Part shown: one piece after another, positions 10,139-20,739 of the stretch | Layout: every line of letters begins with the position of its first letter | How positions within the stretch are numbered: the stretch's first letter is position 1 | NCBI GenBank assembly: GCA_963383645.1 | Contig: OY726559.1 | Coordinates: 111,823,444-111,887,443, forward strand | Reading direction: 5' to 3' | Length of the DNA stretch: 64,000 nt | From: Muscardinus avellanarius | Taxonomy: Eukaryota > Chordata > Mammalia > Rodentia > Gliridae | The notes under the pieces: model-generated | The model's database searches: none | What the model saw: only the letters and a program-made list of their open reading frames with translations | Told to the model about the DNA's origin: nothing | Made by a program: the position numbers and the translations under genes

Positions 10139-11092
10139 ATGGGAAACGTGAGCGGCGGGCGAGTGGAGGAGTTCGTGCTGCTGGGGTTCCCCACCTCCCC
10201 GCCCCTCCAGCTGCTCCTGTTTGCCTTCTTCTTCACTGTCTACCTGCTGACGCTGCTGGAAAACACGCTCATCATTTCCACAGTCTGGCTCTCTCCGAGC
10301 CTCCACCGGCCCATGTACTTCTTCCTGGGCCATCTCTCCTTCCTGGAGCTGTGGTACGTCAACGTCACCATCCCCCGGCTGCTGGGCGCCTTTGTGACCC
10401 AGGATGGCAGAGTCTCCTACGGAGGCTGCATGGCTCAGCTCTACTTCTTCATTGCTTTGGCCTGCACGGAATGCGTCCTGCTGGCCGTGATGGCCTACGA
10501 CCGCTACCTGGCCATCTGCGAGCCCCTCCGCTACCCCAGCCTCATGTCCCCCAGCCTGGCCACGCGCCTGGCCGCTGCTTCTTGGGGCAGCGGCTTCTTT
10601 AGCTCCATGATGAAGCTACTTTTCATTTCCCGGCTGTACTACTGTGGCCCCAACATCATCAACCACTTCTTCTGTGACATCTCCCCGCTGCTCAACCTCA
10701 CCTGCTCCGACAAGGAGCAGGCGGAGCTGGTGGACTTCCTCCTGGCACTGCTGATGATCCTACTCCCGCTGGTGGCTGTGGTCTCCTCCTATGCCGCCAT
10801 CATGGTGGCCGTCCTCAGGATCCCCACTGCCCAGGATCGGCACAAAGCCTTCTCCACCTGCACCTCCCACCTGGCCGTGGTCATCATCTATTACTCCTCC
10901 ACACTCTTTACCTACGCCCGGCCCCGAGCCATGTATGCCTTCGACTACAACAAAGTCATCTCTGTCCTCTACACGGTCATCGTCCCGTTCCTCAACCCAG
11001 CTATCTACTGCTTGAGAAATAAGGAGGTGAAGGACGCCTTCAAGAAGACAGTGCTGGGCAGACGTCACTATCCCAGGGATGCTCCTGACTGA
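10139..11092 (+). CDS. OR6P1: Olfactory receptor family 6 subfamily P member 1
   Basis: Odorant-binding seven-helix GPCR, expected in the cilia of olfactory sensory neurons and coupled to Golf/adenylyl cyclase. The 317-residue frame is intact. It shows an N-glycosylation site at N3, PMYFFL at the start of TM2 (58-63), extracellular-loop Cys97/169/179/189, the MAYDRYLAIC motif closing TM3 (D121-R122-Y123), KAFSTC before TM6 (236-241) and NPAIY in TM7 (286-290). The sequence matches what I know of human OR6P1 nearly end to end, including length and the C-terminal HYPRD motif. The ATG at 10139 is chosen over the upstream non-ATG extension because that lies in a SINE and a splice acceptor sits between. 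The neighbour OR6Y1, on the same strand, agrees with conserved cluster order. Confidence 0.95.
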   Translation: MGNVSGGRVEEFVLLGFPTSPPLQLLLFAFFFTVYLLTLLENTLIISTVWLSPSLHRPMYFFLGHLSFLELWYVNVTIPRLLGAFVTQDGRVSYGGCMAQLYFFIALACTECVLLAVMAYDRYLAICEPLRYPSLMSPSLATRLAAASWGSGFFSSMMKLLFISRLYYCGPNIINHFFCDISPLLNLTCSDKEQAELVDFLLALLMILLPLVAVVSSYAAIMVAVLRIPTAQDRHKAFSTCTSHLAVVIIYYSSTLFTYARPRAMYAFDYNKVISVLYTVIVPFLNPAIYCLRNKEVKDAFKKTVLGRRHYPRDAPD

Positions 11093-11477
11093 TGCTCGAC
11101 AGATCCGGGCAGGAAGGGGAGTAACGGTCTTCATGGGGATGTGCTGAGCGATTGTAAACTGGGCTCCAAGGAATACGGTTATCTGTAGACCATGTTTGCC
11201 CTGAATATTGCCTGGAACTCTCCTGATTCAAAAGGAAAGTCTATAAGTCATTGACTTTGTACTGGGGTTTCCAAACTAGGATTGGGCTAGCTGCCTAAAA
11301 GTCAGTCACTTGGGGGTACCGTTGAAATGAAGATTCCCAGAACATACGCAGAGATGGTCTGTCTGAGGACATCTAAGTTGTGTCCCTGCCATGAATAATT
11401 TTTAAATCTTCCCGGGAATTCCTATTTCAGAAACAGTTTGAGCTTCTCTACTTCAGACCTTGCCTGTTATCTTTTTA
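11093..11477. other. 3' flank of OR6P1
   Basis: Probable 3' untranslated sequence. No clear polyadenylation signal is close to the stop. No repeat recognised. Confidence 0.4.
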
Positions 11478-11575
11478 TACTTTTATTGGTACATTGCAAT
11501 TATACACCACAGTGAGGTTCAAAGTGATGCAAAATTACAGGGACACAGCACAGGGGTGCGTTTTCCTCGGGAGCC
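11478..11575 (-). mobile_element. L1 3' end remnant
   Basis: Antisense 'TTTTATTGGTACATTGCAAT', then 'CACAGTGAGGTTC'. The minisatellite starts right after it. Confidence 0.5.
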
Positions 11576-11582
11576 CCCTGCT

Positions 11583-12262
11583 TCCACGCCTGCAAAGTGT
11601 GGGTGAGATCGGGAGTGACGCCTTTAGATGTGTGGACACAGTGTTGGTGTGATTGGGAGTGATGCCTTTAGCTGTGTGGACACGGTGTTGGTGTGAGTGA
11701 GATCAGGAGTGACACCTTTAGCTGTGTGGACACGGTGTTGGTGTGATCGGGAGTGACGCCTTTAGCTGTGTGGACACGGTGTTGGTGTGAGTGAGATCAG
11801 GAGTGACGCCTTTAGCTGTGTGGACATGGTGTTGGTGTGAGTGAGATCAGGAGTGACGCCTTTCGCTGTGCGGACACGGTGTTGGTGTGATCGGGAGTGA
11901 CGCCTTTAGCTGTGTGGACACGGTGTTGGTGTGAGTGAGATCAGGAGTGACGCCTTTAGCTGTGTGGACATGGTGTTGGTGTGAGTGAGATCAGGAGTGA
12001 CGCCTTTCGCTGTGCGGACACGGTGTTGGTGTGATCGGGAGTGACGCCTTTAGCTGTGTGGACACGGTGTTGGTGTGAGTGAGATCAGGAGTGACGCCTT
12101 TAGCTGTGTGGACATGGTGTTGGTGTGAGTGAGATCAGGAGTGACGCCTTTCGCTGTGCGGACACGGTGTTGGTGTGATCGGGAGTGACGCCTTTAGCTG
12201 TGTGGACACGGTGTTGGTGTGATCGGGAGTGACGCCTTTAGCTGTGTGGACACGGTGTTGTC
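11583..12262. repeat. Minisatellite with 144-bp higher-order unit
   Basis: About 14 units of a GT-rich repeat in two lengths: a 44-base form with 'GTGTGATCGGGAGTGACG' and a 50-base form with 'GTGTGAGTGAGATCAGGAG'. Two long units and one short unit make a 144-base higher-order repeat. The variant 'TTTCGCTGTGCGGAC' recurs at 11861, 12005 and 12149, exactly 144 apart. Copies are highly similar, implying recent amplification. Confidence 0.95.
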
Positions 12263-13059
12263 TGAGCTGTTTTCTTTGGCAAAGCTCCTTTATCCCTTTC
12301 TTCTTGCCTATTATTTCAAAAGTAAGAAAATCTAACATGAAAAAAGAAAAAGTCCTTCCTGGTGAATAAGGCAAAAGGATGTAGGCTTTAGTGTAGCGAT
12401 TTCAAAGCTCCCTCTTCTCAAATCCCAGTTTCATGAGAATATGCAGAAGTATACTTCATACCCCAAGAATAAGTTGTATGTCATCTAATAAATATCCTCT
12501 ATTCAAAGAGCCCGTGTCCACTGGATGTCAAAGAAGAGACATGTAATTTTGATATTAAGTAATATTTATCTATACCAATGTATTTAAGCCTAAATACACT
12601 CTTCATCTCTTTTCTTTCATCTTGGGGGATACAGAACTATTTGATCTAATGAGATTGATTCGATTCTGTGGTAGGTAAAGCGTACTAGACATCTTTTCTA
12701 CAGAATCCTCTCTACCACTATAGCCCGCATCTGTTTCAACTTGATGTTGAAACACTAGATGCTGGCACCTGGGCAATACCAGTTGTCAGATATTTCCAAT
12801 TTTTCCCCTGGGAAAAGGACTATAGAGACATAAAAATGTCTTCATAAGAGGCATTAGAGGACCAGAGACAGGGGAAAGATGTGTCTGTGATGAGCAGGCT
12901 CTTCTGTTCACAGTCTAGACGGCAGCTGTTCTCCCAAGTCTCCTTGGGTTTTGCAGAGTTACTTGAATTGCAGAAATACTTTCGCATCTAAAATTTAGGT
13001 TTGTTTACCCAAACACATGACTACTTAGATAGAGGATCTATAAAAATTAATAAATAAAT
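12263..13059. other. Non-genic unique sequence
   Basis: AT-rich intergenic sequence. No gene, SINE or L1 that I recognise. Confidence 0.4.
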
Positions 13060-13466
13060 ATCTAGGTATGATGGTGCATGCTTATAATCCCAGCATTTGA
13101 GAGGAGGATTGTGGGTTTTCGAACAGCCTCAGCTACTTAGTGAGGCCCTTTGCAACTCAGTGAGACCCTGTTTCAAAATTAAAAAAAAAAAAAATAGAAG
13201 CCAGGCATGGTGGTGCATGCTTGTAATCCCAGCATTTGGGAGGCTGAAACTGGAGGATCAGGGTTCATGGCCAGCCTCAGCTACTTAGTGAGGCCCTTTG
13301 CAACTCAGTGAGACCCTGTTTCAAAATAAAGAATACAAAATAGGGCTGGGGGTATAGCTCAGAGATCGAATGCTCCTGGGTTCTATCCCCAGACCCGCAA
13401 AAAAAATTAAAAATAGAGCTGAGAGTATAGCTCAGAGGTTGAATGCCCCTGGGTTCCAGTCCATGT
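13060..13466 (+). mobile_element. Three consecutive SINE units
   Basis: 13060-13195 is a left (7SL-like) monomer with an A-rich end. 13198-13400 is a full dimer. 13407-13466 is an ID half. The full dimer has evidently inserted into the linker of the first copy, whose ID half is the third unit. Confidence 0.7.
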
Positions 13467-14284
13467 ACCTCAAAAATAAATAAACAAAGAAACAAACAAA
13501 CAATTGAGCAAATTCTAGGAGACAAAAATTATTAGACAGTGTAAATTTTTAGCAGGCTGTGGAAGGAGAAAAAAGATTTGTTATCCATCAAGGTAAGTGA
13601 CTTGATCCACAATCATTTTAGGTTTTCTAGTATCTAAAATAAAATAACTACAGGTAATCTGGCACTAAAAGGATGTAAATGGCTTTATTTTCATAAAACT
13701 TCTCATAGTCATGGAAACTTCTCTGCGCAGGGCTCAGTCATCCCCGTCTCTTCCTTCCGACAGAGTCTCGGATGGCATGGAGTTCAAGGTTGAGAGTTCA
13801 GACCCTAGAACCAACAGATTCCAGTCTATGGCTTTACTACTACCAAGTTATAAAGCAGAAGCAAAGACCCTGACTTCTGTCTTCTCCGTTTCTTCCTCTT
13901 CTGAGCAAAATAACCTTGTCTACCTCATATGCTTGTGGGGAATATTAAATAATAGTAAACCCTCTTTTCTCCCTGGATGAATTTGAGCTAGTTCTGGTTC
14001 CGTGGGAACCTGGCGAGTGTTGCTTGGCAACGTTGCTTAGGATGCGAGTGTCCTCTGACTGGGGAAGGTCTCAGGGATGGGAGGATGGTGTGTGCGTTAC
14101 AGATGCTCAGAAATGAGAGCTTCGATGGTGTTGGTAGCCGGGGCCGTCTCTGCAGGGAACTCGGGAGGTCATGCATACAAGAGACGCTGGCTCCTACAAG
14201 GTGTGGACAATCCCAAGCCATGATGGATTCAGCCCTGCTTGCAACATGCTGCTCCCCATTCTCATAACCCAAGTATGATTTTTG
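13467..14284. other. Non-genic unique sequence
   Basis: Short open frames occur on both strands (for example 13711-13980) but none resembles a known protein. No repeat recognised. Confidence 0.4.
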
Positions 14285-14470
14285 TTTTTTTGTACTAAGA
14301 ACTGAACCCAGTCTACCTCAGAGCCATACCCCAGCCCTATCTTTTTTTTTTTTTTCTGAAGCAGGGTCTTACTAGTTTCTTGAGAATCTAAGTAGCTAAG
14401 GCGGGCCTTAAACCTATGATCTTCCAGTCTCAGCCTCCCAAGTACTGGGATTAGAGGTGTGAGCATCGTG
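14285..14470 (-). mobile_element. Dimeric SINE, diverged
   Basis: ID half 14285-14337 and left monomer to about 14470, with several deletions. An old copy. Confidence 0.65.
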
Positions 14471-14957
14471 TCTCTTTAAAGTCATGATTCACGAGGTTAG
14501 GGAGAAAGACAGGCTATTTCTTTCCAGACACTATGCTCGCAAGCCCAGTATTTATTATTGGGTTTGTTTTATTTTATCTTATTAGACTCTGGTTTATTTT
14601 TATCTCATTTTACATTAGTTTGGTTTGGTTTTGAATTTATACCTAGTACAGCTGCCTTTTGACCAGAGAACAGAAAGGTGGCATGCAGTCCAGCTAATTA
14701 TGATTTTTTTTCTGAATGAAATTAAACCTTTTTAAAAGAATAGAATTGTTCATCACACCTGACTACAAGGAACATGCATCTAAAACCTAAATTATATCAT
14801 TTTTATTCACAAGACACTTTATAGAAATCACAGACATGATTTTCTGCCTCGAAGCTCTATGACTTGGGTAAATTTGATAGGATAACATTCTCAGATTTCT
14901 AAAATAGTAACACAAAGGGAAAATAAGGGTTTCTCCACTCAATTTTAACTTCTTAAT
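14471..14957. other. Non-genic unique sequence
   Basis: AT-rich with no recognised element. Confidence 0.4.
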
Positions 14958-15201
14958 TTAAAAATGGTTCAGTTCTTGCTGGGCGTGGTGGCGCACGCTT
15001 GTAATCCCCGCGCTTGGGAGGCAGAGACAGGAGGATCGTGCAGGTTTGAAGCCAGCCTTGCTGGCTTAAGAGACCCTATTTCCAAATAAAAATATAAAAA
15101 ATAGGTCTGGGAGTGTAGCCCCGAGGTAGACGGGCTTCCAGGAACCCCAGTACCACCAAAAAATAAAATAAAATAAAATAAATAAAAATGGTTCAATTCT
15201 T
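14958..15201 (+). mobile_element. Dimeric SINE, type C, with target-site duplication
   Basis: Body 14978-15165 with an (AAAAT)n tail. The flanking duplication is AAAAATGGTTCAGTTCTT on the left and one base different on the right (15184-15201). Confidence 0.9.
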
Positions 15202-15655
15202 ACCAAAGAGGAGAGTGTATTCCTCCAAAATACTTCCCCAGAGCCAAACACGTTCCAATACTTGTCTGACTAACTCAGAGGCATAGTCGACTTATTTCTT
15301 CAAAACATCACCTCTAACTGACTGTGGCTTTCTTTTCTGCCAGAGACAATGGGAGACAGTGAAGCCCCTTTTGCTTGAAGTACTCACAGCTCCAGCTCTG
15401 CCAGAGAATAATCATAAAGAATTACACCAAGAAAACCCGGCATTTTCTTAGTAGCCATTTTCACTTCATAATAGTAGCAAAGGAGACCTTAAACAAAAAG
15501 AATCTGAGCTAGCTATTGAAGTTTTACCCACAAGTCTCCCAGTGGCAGCATTTAATATGCCGGGTTCCTCTAGTTCTTAGCTCCACGTTGAATTCTGCAT
15601 TTATTATTCATAGAAAGAAATGGAACTCTGATTACTTCCTCTTCCATCAGACTTT
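15202..15655. other. Non-genic unique sequence
   Basis: No recognised gene or repeat. Confidence 0.4.
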
Positions 15656-16057
15656 TTTTTTTTTCAGTATCGGGGATGGGGGGTACCTCCGAGCTACACC
15701 CCAGCCCTATTTTTTAGTCTTTTTTTTTTGGTGGTACTGGGGTTCCTGGAAGTCCTTCTACCTCCGGGCTACACTCCCAGACCTATTTTATATTTTTACT
15801 TAGAAACAGGGTCTCTTAAGCCAGCGCACGCGTCTGGCTTTGAACCTGCGCGATCCTCCTGTCTCCGCCTCCCAAGCGCGGGGATTACAAGTGTGCGCCA
15901 CCACGCCCGGCTTTTTTTTAGTCTTTTTATTTTTGAAACCAAGTCTCACTGAGTTGCAAAGGGCCTTACTAAGTATCTGAGGCTGTTCGCGAACCGCGAT
16001 CCTCTGGTCTCTGCCTCCCGAATGCTGGGATTACAAGCTTGTGCAACCATGCCTGGC
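15656..16057 (-). mobile_element. Type C SINE nested in an older type A SINE
   Basis: The older reverse copy is split: ID half at 15660-15720 and left monomer at 15927-16057. A reverse type C copy lies between (about 15723-15911). The 15-base duplication TTTTTTAGTCTTTTT flanks the insertion, in the A-rich linker of the host element. Confidence 0.9.
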
Positions 16058-16144
16058 CTCAATCAGATATTTTTGGTACCTACTATGAACTCTATGTTGT
16101 AACAGAAGTAACAGAAAACACTGAATTATTTGAGGACTCTGAGT

Positions 16145-16200
16145 CTAATCTATCTAATCTTAGATTAGATAGATGATAGATAGATATAAATGATATATAG

Positions 16201-16248
<48 letters not shown>
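16145..16248. repeat. (GATA)-type hairpin then (GT)n
   Basis: A short inverted repeat ATCTATCTAATCT/AGATTAGATAGAT with one base between is followed by a GATA run and a GT run (16202-16246). Confidence 0.85.
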
Positions 16249-16249
16249 T

Positions 16250-16461
16250 TTTTTTTTCAGTAGAAGGGATTGCACCCAGGGGCACCATAACTCTGAGTTA
16301 CACCCCTAGCCCGATTTTTTTATTCTTTATTTTGAAGCAGGGTCTCACTAAGTTGCAGAGGGCCTCACTAAGTAGCTGAGGCTGGCTTTGAACCTGCGAT
16401 TCCCCTTTCTCCGCCTCCCCAAGACTGGGATTACAAGTGTGCGCCACCGCAGCCGCCCGGC
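16250..16461 (-). mobile_element. Dimeric SINE
   Basis: Reverse type A copy whose tail adjoins the GT microsatellite. Confidence 0.8.
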
Positions 16462-16989
16462 CTCCATTCCTCTTTTCTGAGTGGCTCAGGCTATAGCACT
16501 CTTTCCCCCAGAGGACCTTATTATTTCCAAGTCTATTCTGCAGAAAGATAAATGCACAGACAGGCACAGTTTTCCTTTCCAGCTTCTTCTTCCCCAGGGT
16601 CCGCTTGGGAAGGAGGGCCAGCGCACCGCCATCACTGGAAGGTCCCTCTGCGCCTCCAGAGGCCGCTAAGCTTGCCCTCCCTTTCCTAATGTTCCCCCTT
16701 GAGCCCTGGAAAGGCGACTGCTTTCCTGGAGGCCCTGTCTCTCGGGAGGCGCCGGGGGTGGAAGGGAGTTGGTTTGTACTCCTGCAGTAGTTCTGGCCAG
16801 CACTTGTGAATAAACACACAGCTGTATCCTGCCTCCCTGCAGGCCACAGGGCAGCGGCCTCCTGCTCCCAGTCTGCACGATTTCTCCTTTGTGTTTCATT
16901 CAGGCTGCCTACAACCGCCAAGGCTGGGGAAAGAGTCACATCTCAGAGGAAAGGGTGAGTTGGAAAAACTCTCTAATGCTGCCAAAAGG
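16462..16989. other. Moderately GC-rich unique sequence
   Basis: Open on the minus strand for long stretches, but the frame begins in unique DNA and continues into the SINE. No recognised protein. Confidence 0.4.
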
Positions 16990-17660
16990 AGCTAGGCACT
17001 CCCTCCCGGAATGTGGGAGCCTGAGACGGGAGGATCGCAGGTTTGAGGGCAGCCTCAACAGCAAGACTTTCAACAACCTATCAAGACCTTGTTTCAAAAA
17101 TAAATAAATAAATAAGATAAAGGGCTGGAGGTAGAGCTTGGAAGTAGAATGCCTTTGGGCTCAATCCCCAGCAACATACACACGCCCCAAAAGGAGAATG
17201 TGGCCAGCTTTTAAAGAATTCTTATTTGGCCGGGTCCACACTTGTAATCCCAGTAGTTGGGAGGCTGACACAGGAGGATTGCAAGCTGGAGGACAGCCTC
17301 AGCAAGTAATGAGGCTCTCATCAATGTAGCGGGACCCTGTTTACAAATAAAAAATAAATTCAAGCTTGGGGTTTAGCTGGAAGGTAAAATGGCTCTGGTT
17401 AAATCCCCCGAACTACAAAAAATTAAATTAAATTAAAATTAAAAGATAATTAATTACTGAATAGTGTTGGGGCTGCTCCTGGTGGCACATAGTACTTGGG
17501 AGGCTGAGATGGGACGATTGCGCAGGTTCGAAGCCAGCCTCAGCTACTGAGTGAGGCTCTCAGCAACTTAGTGAGACCCTGTTTCCAAATAAAGTATAAA
17601 ATAGGTCTGGGAGTATAGACTGGAGGTAGAAAGTCCCTGGGTTCCATCCCCAGTTCCATA
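16990..17660 (+). mobile_element. Cluster of three dimeric SINEs
   Basis: 16990-17175 and 17228-17418 are diverged forward copies with altered left ends. 17470-17660 is type B: it keeps 'CTCAGCTACTGAGTGAGGCTCTCAGCAACTTAG' in substance but has the 'TAGGTCTGGGAGT' right monomer. Confidence 0.75.
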
Positions 17661-17757
17661 AAAAAATATTTAAAAAAATAGAATTCCTATTCTGAAGGGA
17701 AACAAAAACTAATTGAGAATCATCTTTATTTAAATTACTGATTCATCAAGATTTTGT

Positions 17758-17890
17758 TTCTACGGCACTTTTATTGGTGCACTGTAATTATACAGCGTAA
17801 AGAGGTCCAGGGTCATGGGGACACACATGCACACACCCCTCTCGATCCCTCTAGAGCCCTCTAGATCCCTCTAGATCCCTCTAGATCCAG

Positions 17891-17895
<5 letters not shown>
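17758..17895 (-). mobile_element. L1 3' end remnant with CCCTCTAGAT decamer array
   Basis: Antisense 'CTTTTATTGGTGCACTGTAA' then 'AAAGAGGTCCAGGGTCATGG'. At 17840-17888 a ten-base unit (CCCTCTAGAT) is repeated about four times. Confidence 0.5.
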
Positions 17896-17922
<27 letters not shown>

Positions 17923-18006
17923 GTATAGGGGATGGGACCCAGGGGCACTCTACCTCCGAGCTACACCCCCAGACCTACGCTTTTATTCTTTATTTTGAAA
18001 CAGGGA
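17896..18006 (-). mobile_element. ID half of a SINE with (GT)n tail
   Basis: The tail has become a GT microsatellite (17896-17922). Only the ID half and linker remain; it ends at 'TTTTGAAACAGGGA'. Confidence 0.7.
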
Positions 18007-18672
18007 CTCACAGAGGAGAGGATTCTAGAGCACAAAGGATGCCTGCTCCCTGTTCAGAGCAAACCAAGCCTCCAGTCCCCTGTGAGTCTTCCGCAGCCTC
18101 CGATCCTGCTCCCGGTAAAGGATCAAGTTAAACGGGGACCACGCGAGAGGGCCACAGACTTCAAGGACTGAAGTGCCTGCTTTAGACACAAGGCAAGCGA
18201 GAGGCTGAGTCTAAGGAAGGACGGAGGTAGCCAAGCCGGGCGACAAAGGTGAGACAGTGCATGGACCAGATCTAACCTCACCCAGAAAAGCCGTGGTCTG
18301 AGCAAAGCTGCTTCTGTGCAGAGAAACCAGAACCAGGGCTTGGGGAAAAGGTGGCTTGGACCAGAAAGACCTGTGTCTCCATCCAAGGTTTCTTTCTTTC
18401 TTTTTTTTTTCTCTAGGAAAATATTTATAGATACCGTGTTTTCTGCCCTAGGAGAAATGAATTTCTTGTTCTGTGCATTGCAGACCCACAAATTAGGAAA
18501 CCCATTGGGTCTTACCAACTGTAGGGTTCTTCCCAGCCCTGGGGGCCTGTGTTTTAGAGCCCAGCTTCCTCCTGCTTCTTCAACGATATCTGTGTGTGTG
18601 CACACATGTGTAATTAATACAATGGGACATCCATTGTGAAAGCTGGTAAAATGCACCTTAAAAAAATCAATT
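18007..18672. other. Non-genic unique sequence
   Basis: Mixed composition with short open frames only. Nothing recognised. Confidence 0.4.
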
Positions 18673-18884
18673 AGCCGGGCGTGGTGGCGCACGCTTCTAA
18701 TCCCAGCGTTTGAGAGGCCGAGACAGGAGGATCGCGGTTCGTGGCCAGCCTCAGCTACTTAGTGAGGCCCTCTGCAACTCAGTGAGACCCTCTTTCAAAA
18801 TAAAGACTAAAAAATAGGGCTGAGGGTGGAGCTCAGAAGTTGGATGCCCCTGGGTTTCATCCTCAATACAGCAAAAAAAAAAAA
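18673..18884 (+). mobile_element. Dimeric SINE, type A
   Basis: Complete from 'AGCCGGGCGTGG' with an A12 tail. Flanks 'AAAAAATCAATTA' and 'AAAAATCAATTA' suggest its target-site duplication. Confidence 0.85.
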
Positions 18885-18942
18885 ATCAATTAAAATTCAA
18901 TTTTAAAACCAAACTCTGATCCATATTAGCAATTTGCTAAAA

Positions 18943-19080
18943 TTGAGGCTTGTGGATTTTTATGGGTGCGTTGTAATTGGGCATCATAATGAGGTTCAGA
19001 GTGGGTTTCAGAATGATGGATCAAACATACATGCATACAGCACTTGGTGTGTGTTTTTGGGAAAAAGTCTTAATTATAAG
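18943..19080 (-). mobile_element. L1 3' end remnant
   Basis: Antisense 'GGTGCGTTGTAATTGGGC' then 'CATAATGAGGTTCAGAGTGG', the standard block order here. Confidence 0.45.
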
Positions 19081-19089
19081 ACTCAGACT

Positions 19090-19293
19090 AGAGCCAGGCA
19101 TGGTAGCACATGCTTGTGGTCTCAGCACTTGGGAGGCAGAGACAGGAGGATCGCAGGGTCAAGGACAGCCTCAGCTACTTGGTGAGGCCCTTTGCCACAT
19201 GGTGAGACTCTGTTTCAAAATAAAGAATTAAAGATAGGGCTGGGGATGTAGCTCAGAGGTAGAATGCCCCAGGTTCCAGCTCTAGTACTGCAA
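19090..19293 (+). mobile_element. Dimeric SINE
   Basis: Forward type A copy flanked by 'AAGACTCAG' / 'AAGACTCAGGCTA', a probable target-site duplication. Confidence 0.8.
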
Positions 19294-19315
19294 ATAAAAT
19301 AAGACTCAGGCTAAC

Positions 19316-19316
<1 letters not shown>

Positions 19317-19346
<30 letters not shown>

Positions 19347-19552
19347 TTTGGCAGTACTGGGGATATAACCCAGGGGGCATTCTACCTCCGAGCTACACCC
19401 CCAGCCCTATTTTTTATTCTTTATTTTGAAATAGGGTCTCTTTGAGTTGCAGAGGGCCTCACTAGGTAGCTGAGGCTGTCCGCAAACCGCGCTCCTCCTG
19501 TCTCAACCTCCCAAATGCTGGGATCACAAGCGTGCGTCACCACGGCCGGCTC
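19317..19552 (-). mobile_element. Dimeric SINE with (TTTA)n tail
   Basis: Reverse type A copy, body 19351-19552. Its tail is the TTTA microsatellite at 19317-19350. Confidence 0.85.
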
Positions 19553-19726
19553 AATGCCGCTGTTTAAATATGTTATTATTTGGGGATCTTCCCTTGGCTC
19601 TTGGCTCTCATTCTGGAACTGTGATTCTTTACTCCTTGAATTGTCATTCCTCTTTATATAGAGAAGGCTATTAAAACTGCTGTCAAGGGTCCAGATTAAG
19701 GCTTAGGGTAAAAAGCAGAAAATCAA

Positions 19727-20200
19727 GCCCGGTGGGGTGGTGCATCCCGGTCACCCCAGTCCTCGGGAGGCCGAGTCGGGAGGATCAATAGCTCAGTGAG
19801 ACCCTCAGCAATTTAACCCTGATTCAAAATCTAGAAGAAATTAAAAAGGGCTGGAGGTGTAGCCCGGAGATACAATCCTTCTGAGTTGAAACCCTGGAAT
19901 GACACCACCACCAACAACAACAACAAAAAAAAAAAAAAAAAAAAAAAAGCAGGGAAAAAAACCAGGCAGACTCAACTCGTAGATCATCCTTTATCTTCTC
20001 ATACAAAAAGAATCAGTGGCCTCCAGGGTCAGCGGTGCAGGCCTGCCATCCTAGAACGTGGGAGGCTGAGGCAGAAAGATGGCAGGTGCAAGGGCGGCTT
20101 TGGCAACATGGAGAAACCCTGCTTCAAAAGGAAAACAATAAAAGAGGCTCGGGAGTGTAGCACAGAGGTGAAATGCCCCTGGGTTCAATCCCCAGAACCC
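19727..20200 (+). mobile_element. Two old dimeric SINEs
   Basis: 19727-19905 has a large deletion in the left monomer and ends in a CAA/A-rich tail to 19948. 20022-20200 is a diverged forward copy with a 'GGTGCAGGCCTGCCATCC' left end. Confidence 0.65.
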
Positions 20201-20739
20201 AAAAGAAAAAAACACTGGGTTATAAAAAGAACTTTGAGTATTTAGTTTTAATTCTGTCACTAAGCAACTAGCTGTGTAACCTTGAGCCACACACTTGACG
20301 TCTCGGGGTCAGCACCAAGGCGTTTGTCTGGCTCAGTCCCTGGATGTGAGGATCGGATGGAGCGGCGTATTAGATACGCAGCCACCAGGCGCCAGCCAGG
20401 GGTGCCTGCGATTTGGGGACCCAGTGGTTGAAGGAAGGCCTGAGCCTGGCTCTTCCCCCCACACCTGCTGAGTGGGCTGTCCATAAAGGGTCTTCGAAGC
20501 TACCAACCAGGAACCCAGACCCCCGACTCTTTGCACATTGCAGACATATTCCTATATCCACCTGCTGCCGCGTTCATTTTCCCTCTCACGTGGGATGAGG
20601 CATCATATAATTCAGATTTCTCAGGAGGGTTCAGACAGTTGGATGTGGTCCCGCCCCATTTTCAAGTGTTTGCCTGTTTCACTCGGCTTCCAGGAAGCTC
20701 AAAGCTGAGCTCTGTGCTCCCATGATAACATGGCTCAAA
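20201..20739. other. Non-genic unique sequence
   Basis: Relatively GC-rich with no recognised gene. Overlapping short frames on both strands are not protein-like. Confidence 0.4.

Noticed and set aside
13711..13980. 89-codon ORF
   Set aside because: No similarity to a known protein, no coding context, and length expected by chance.
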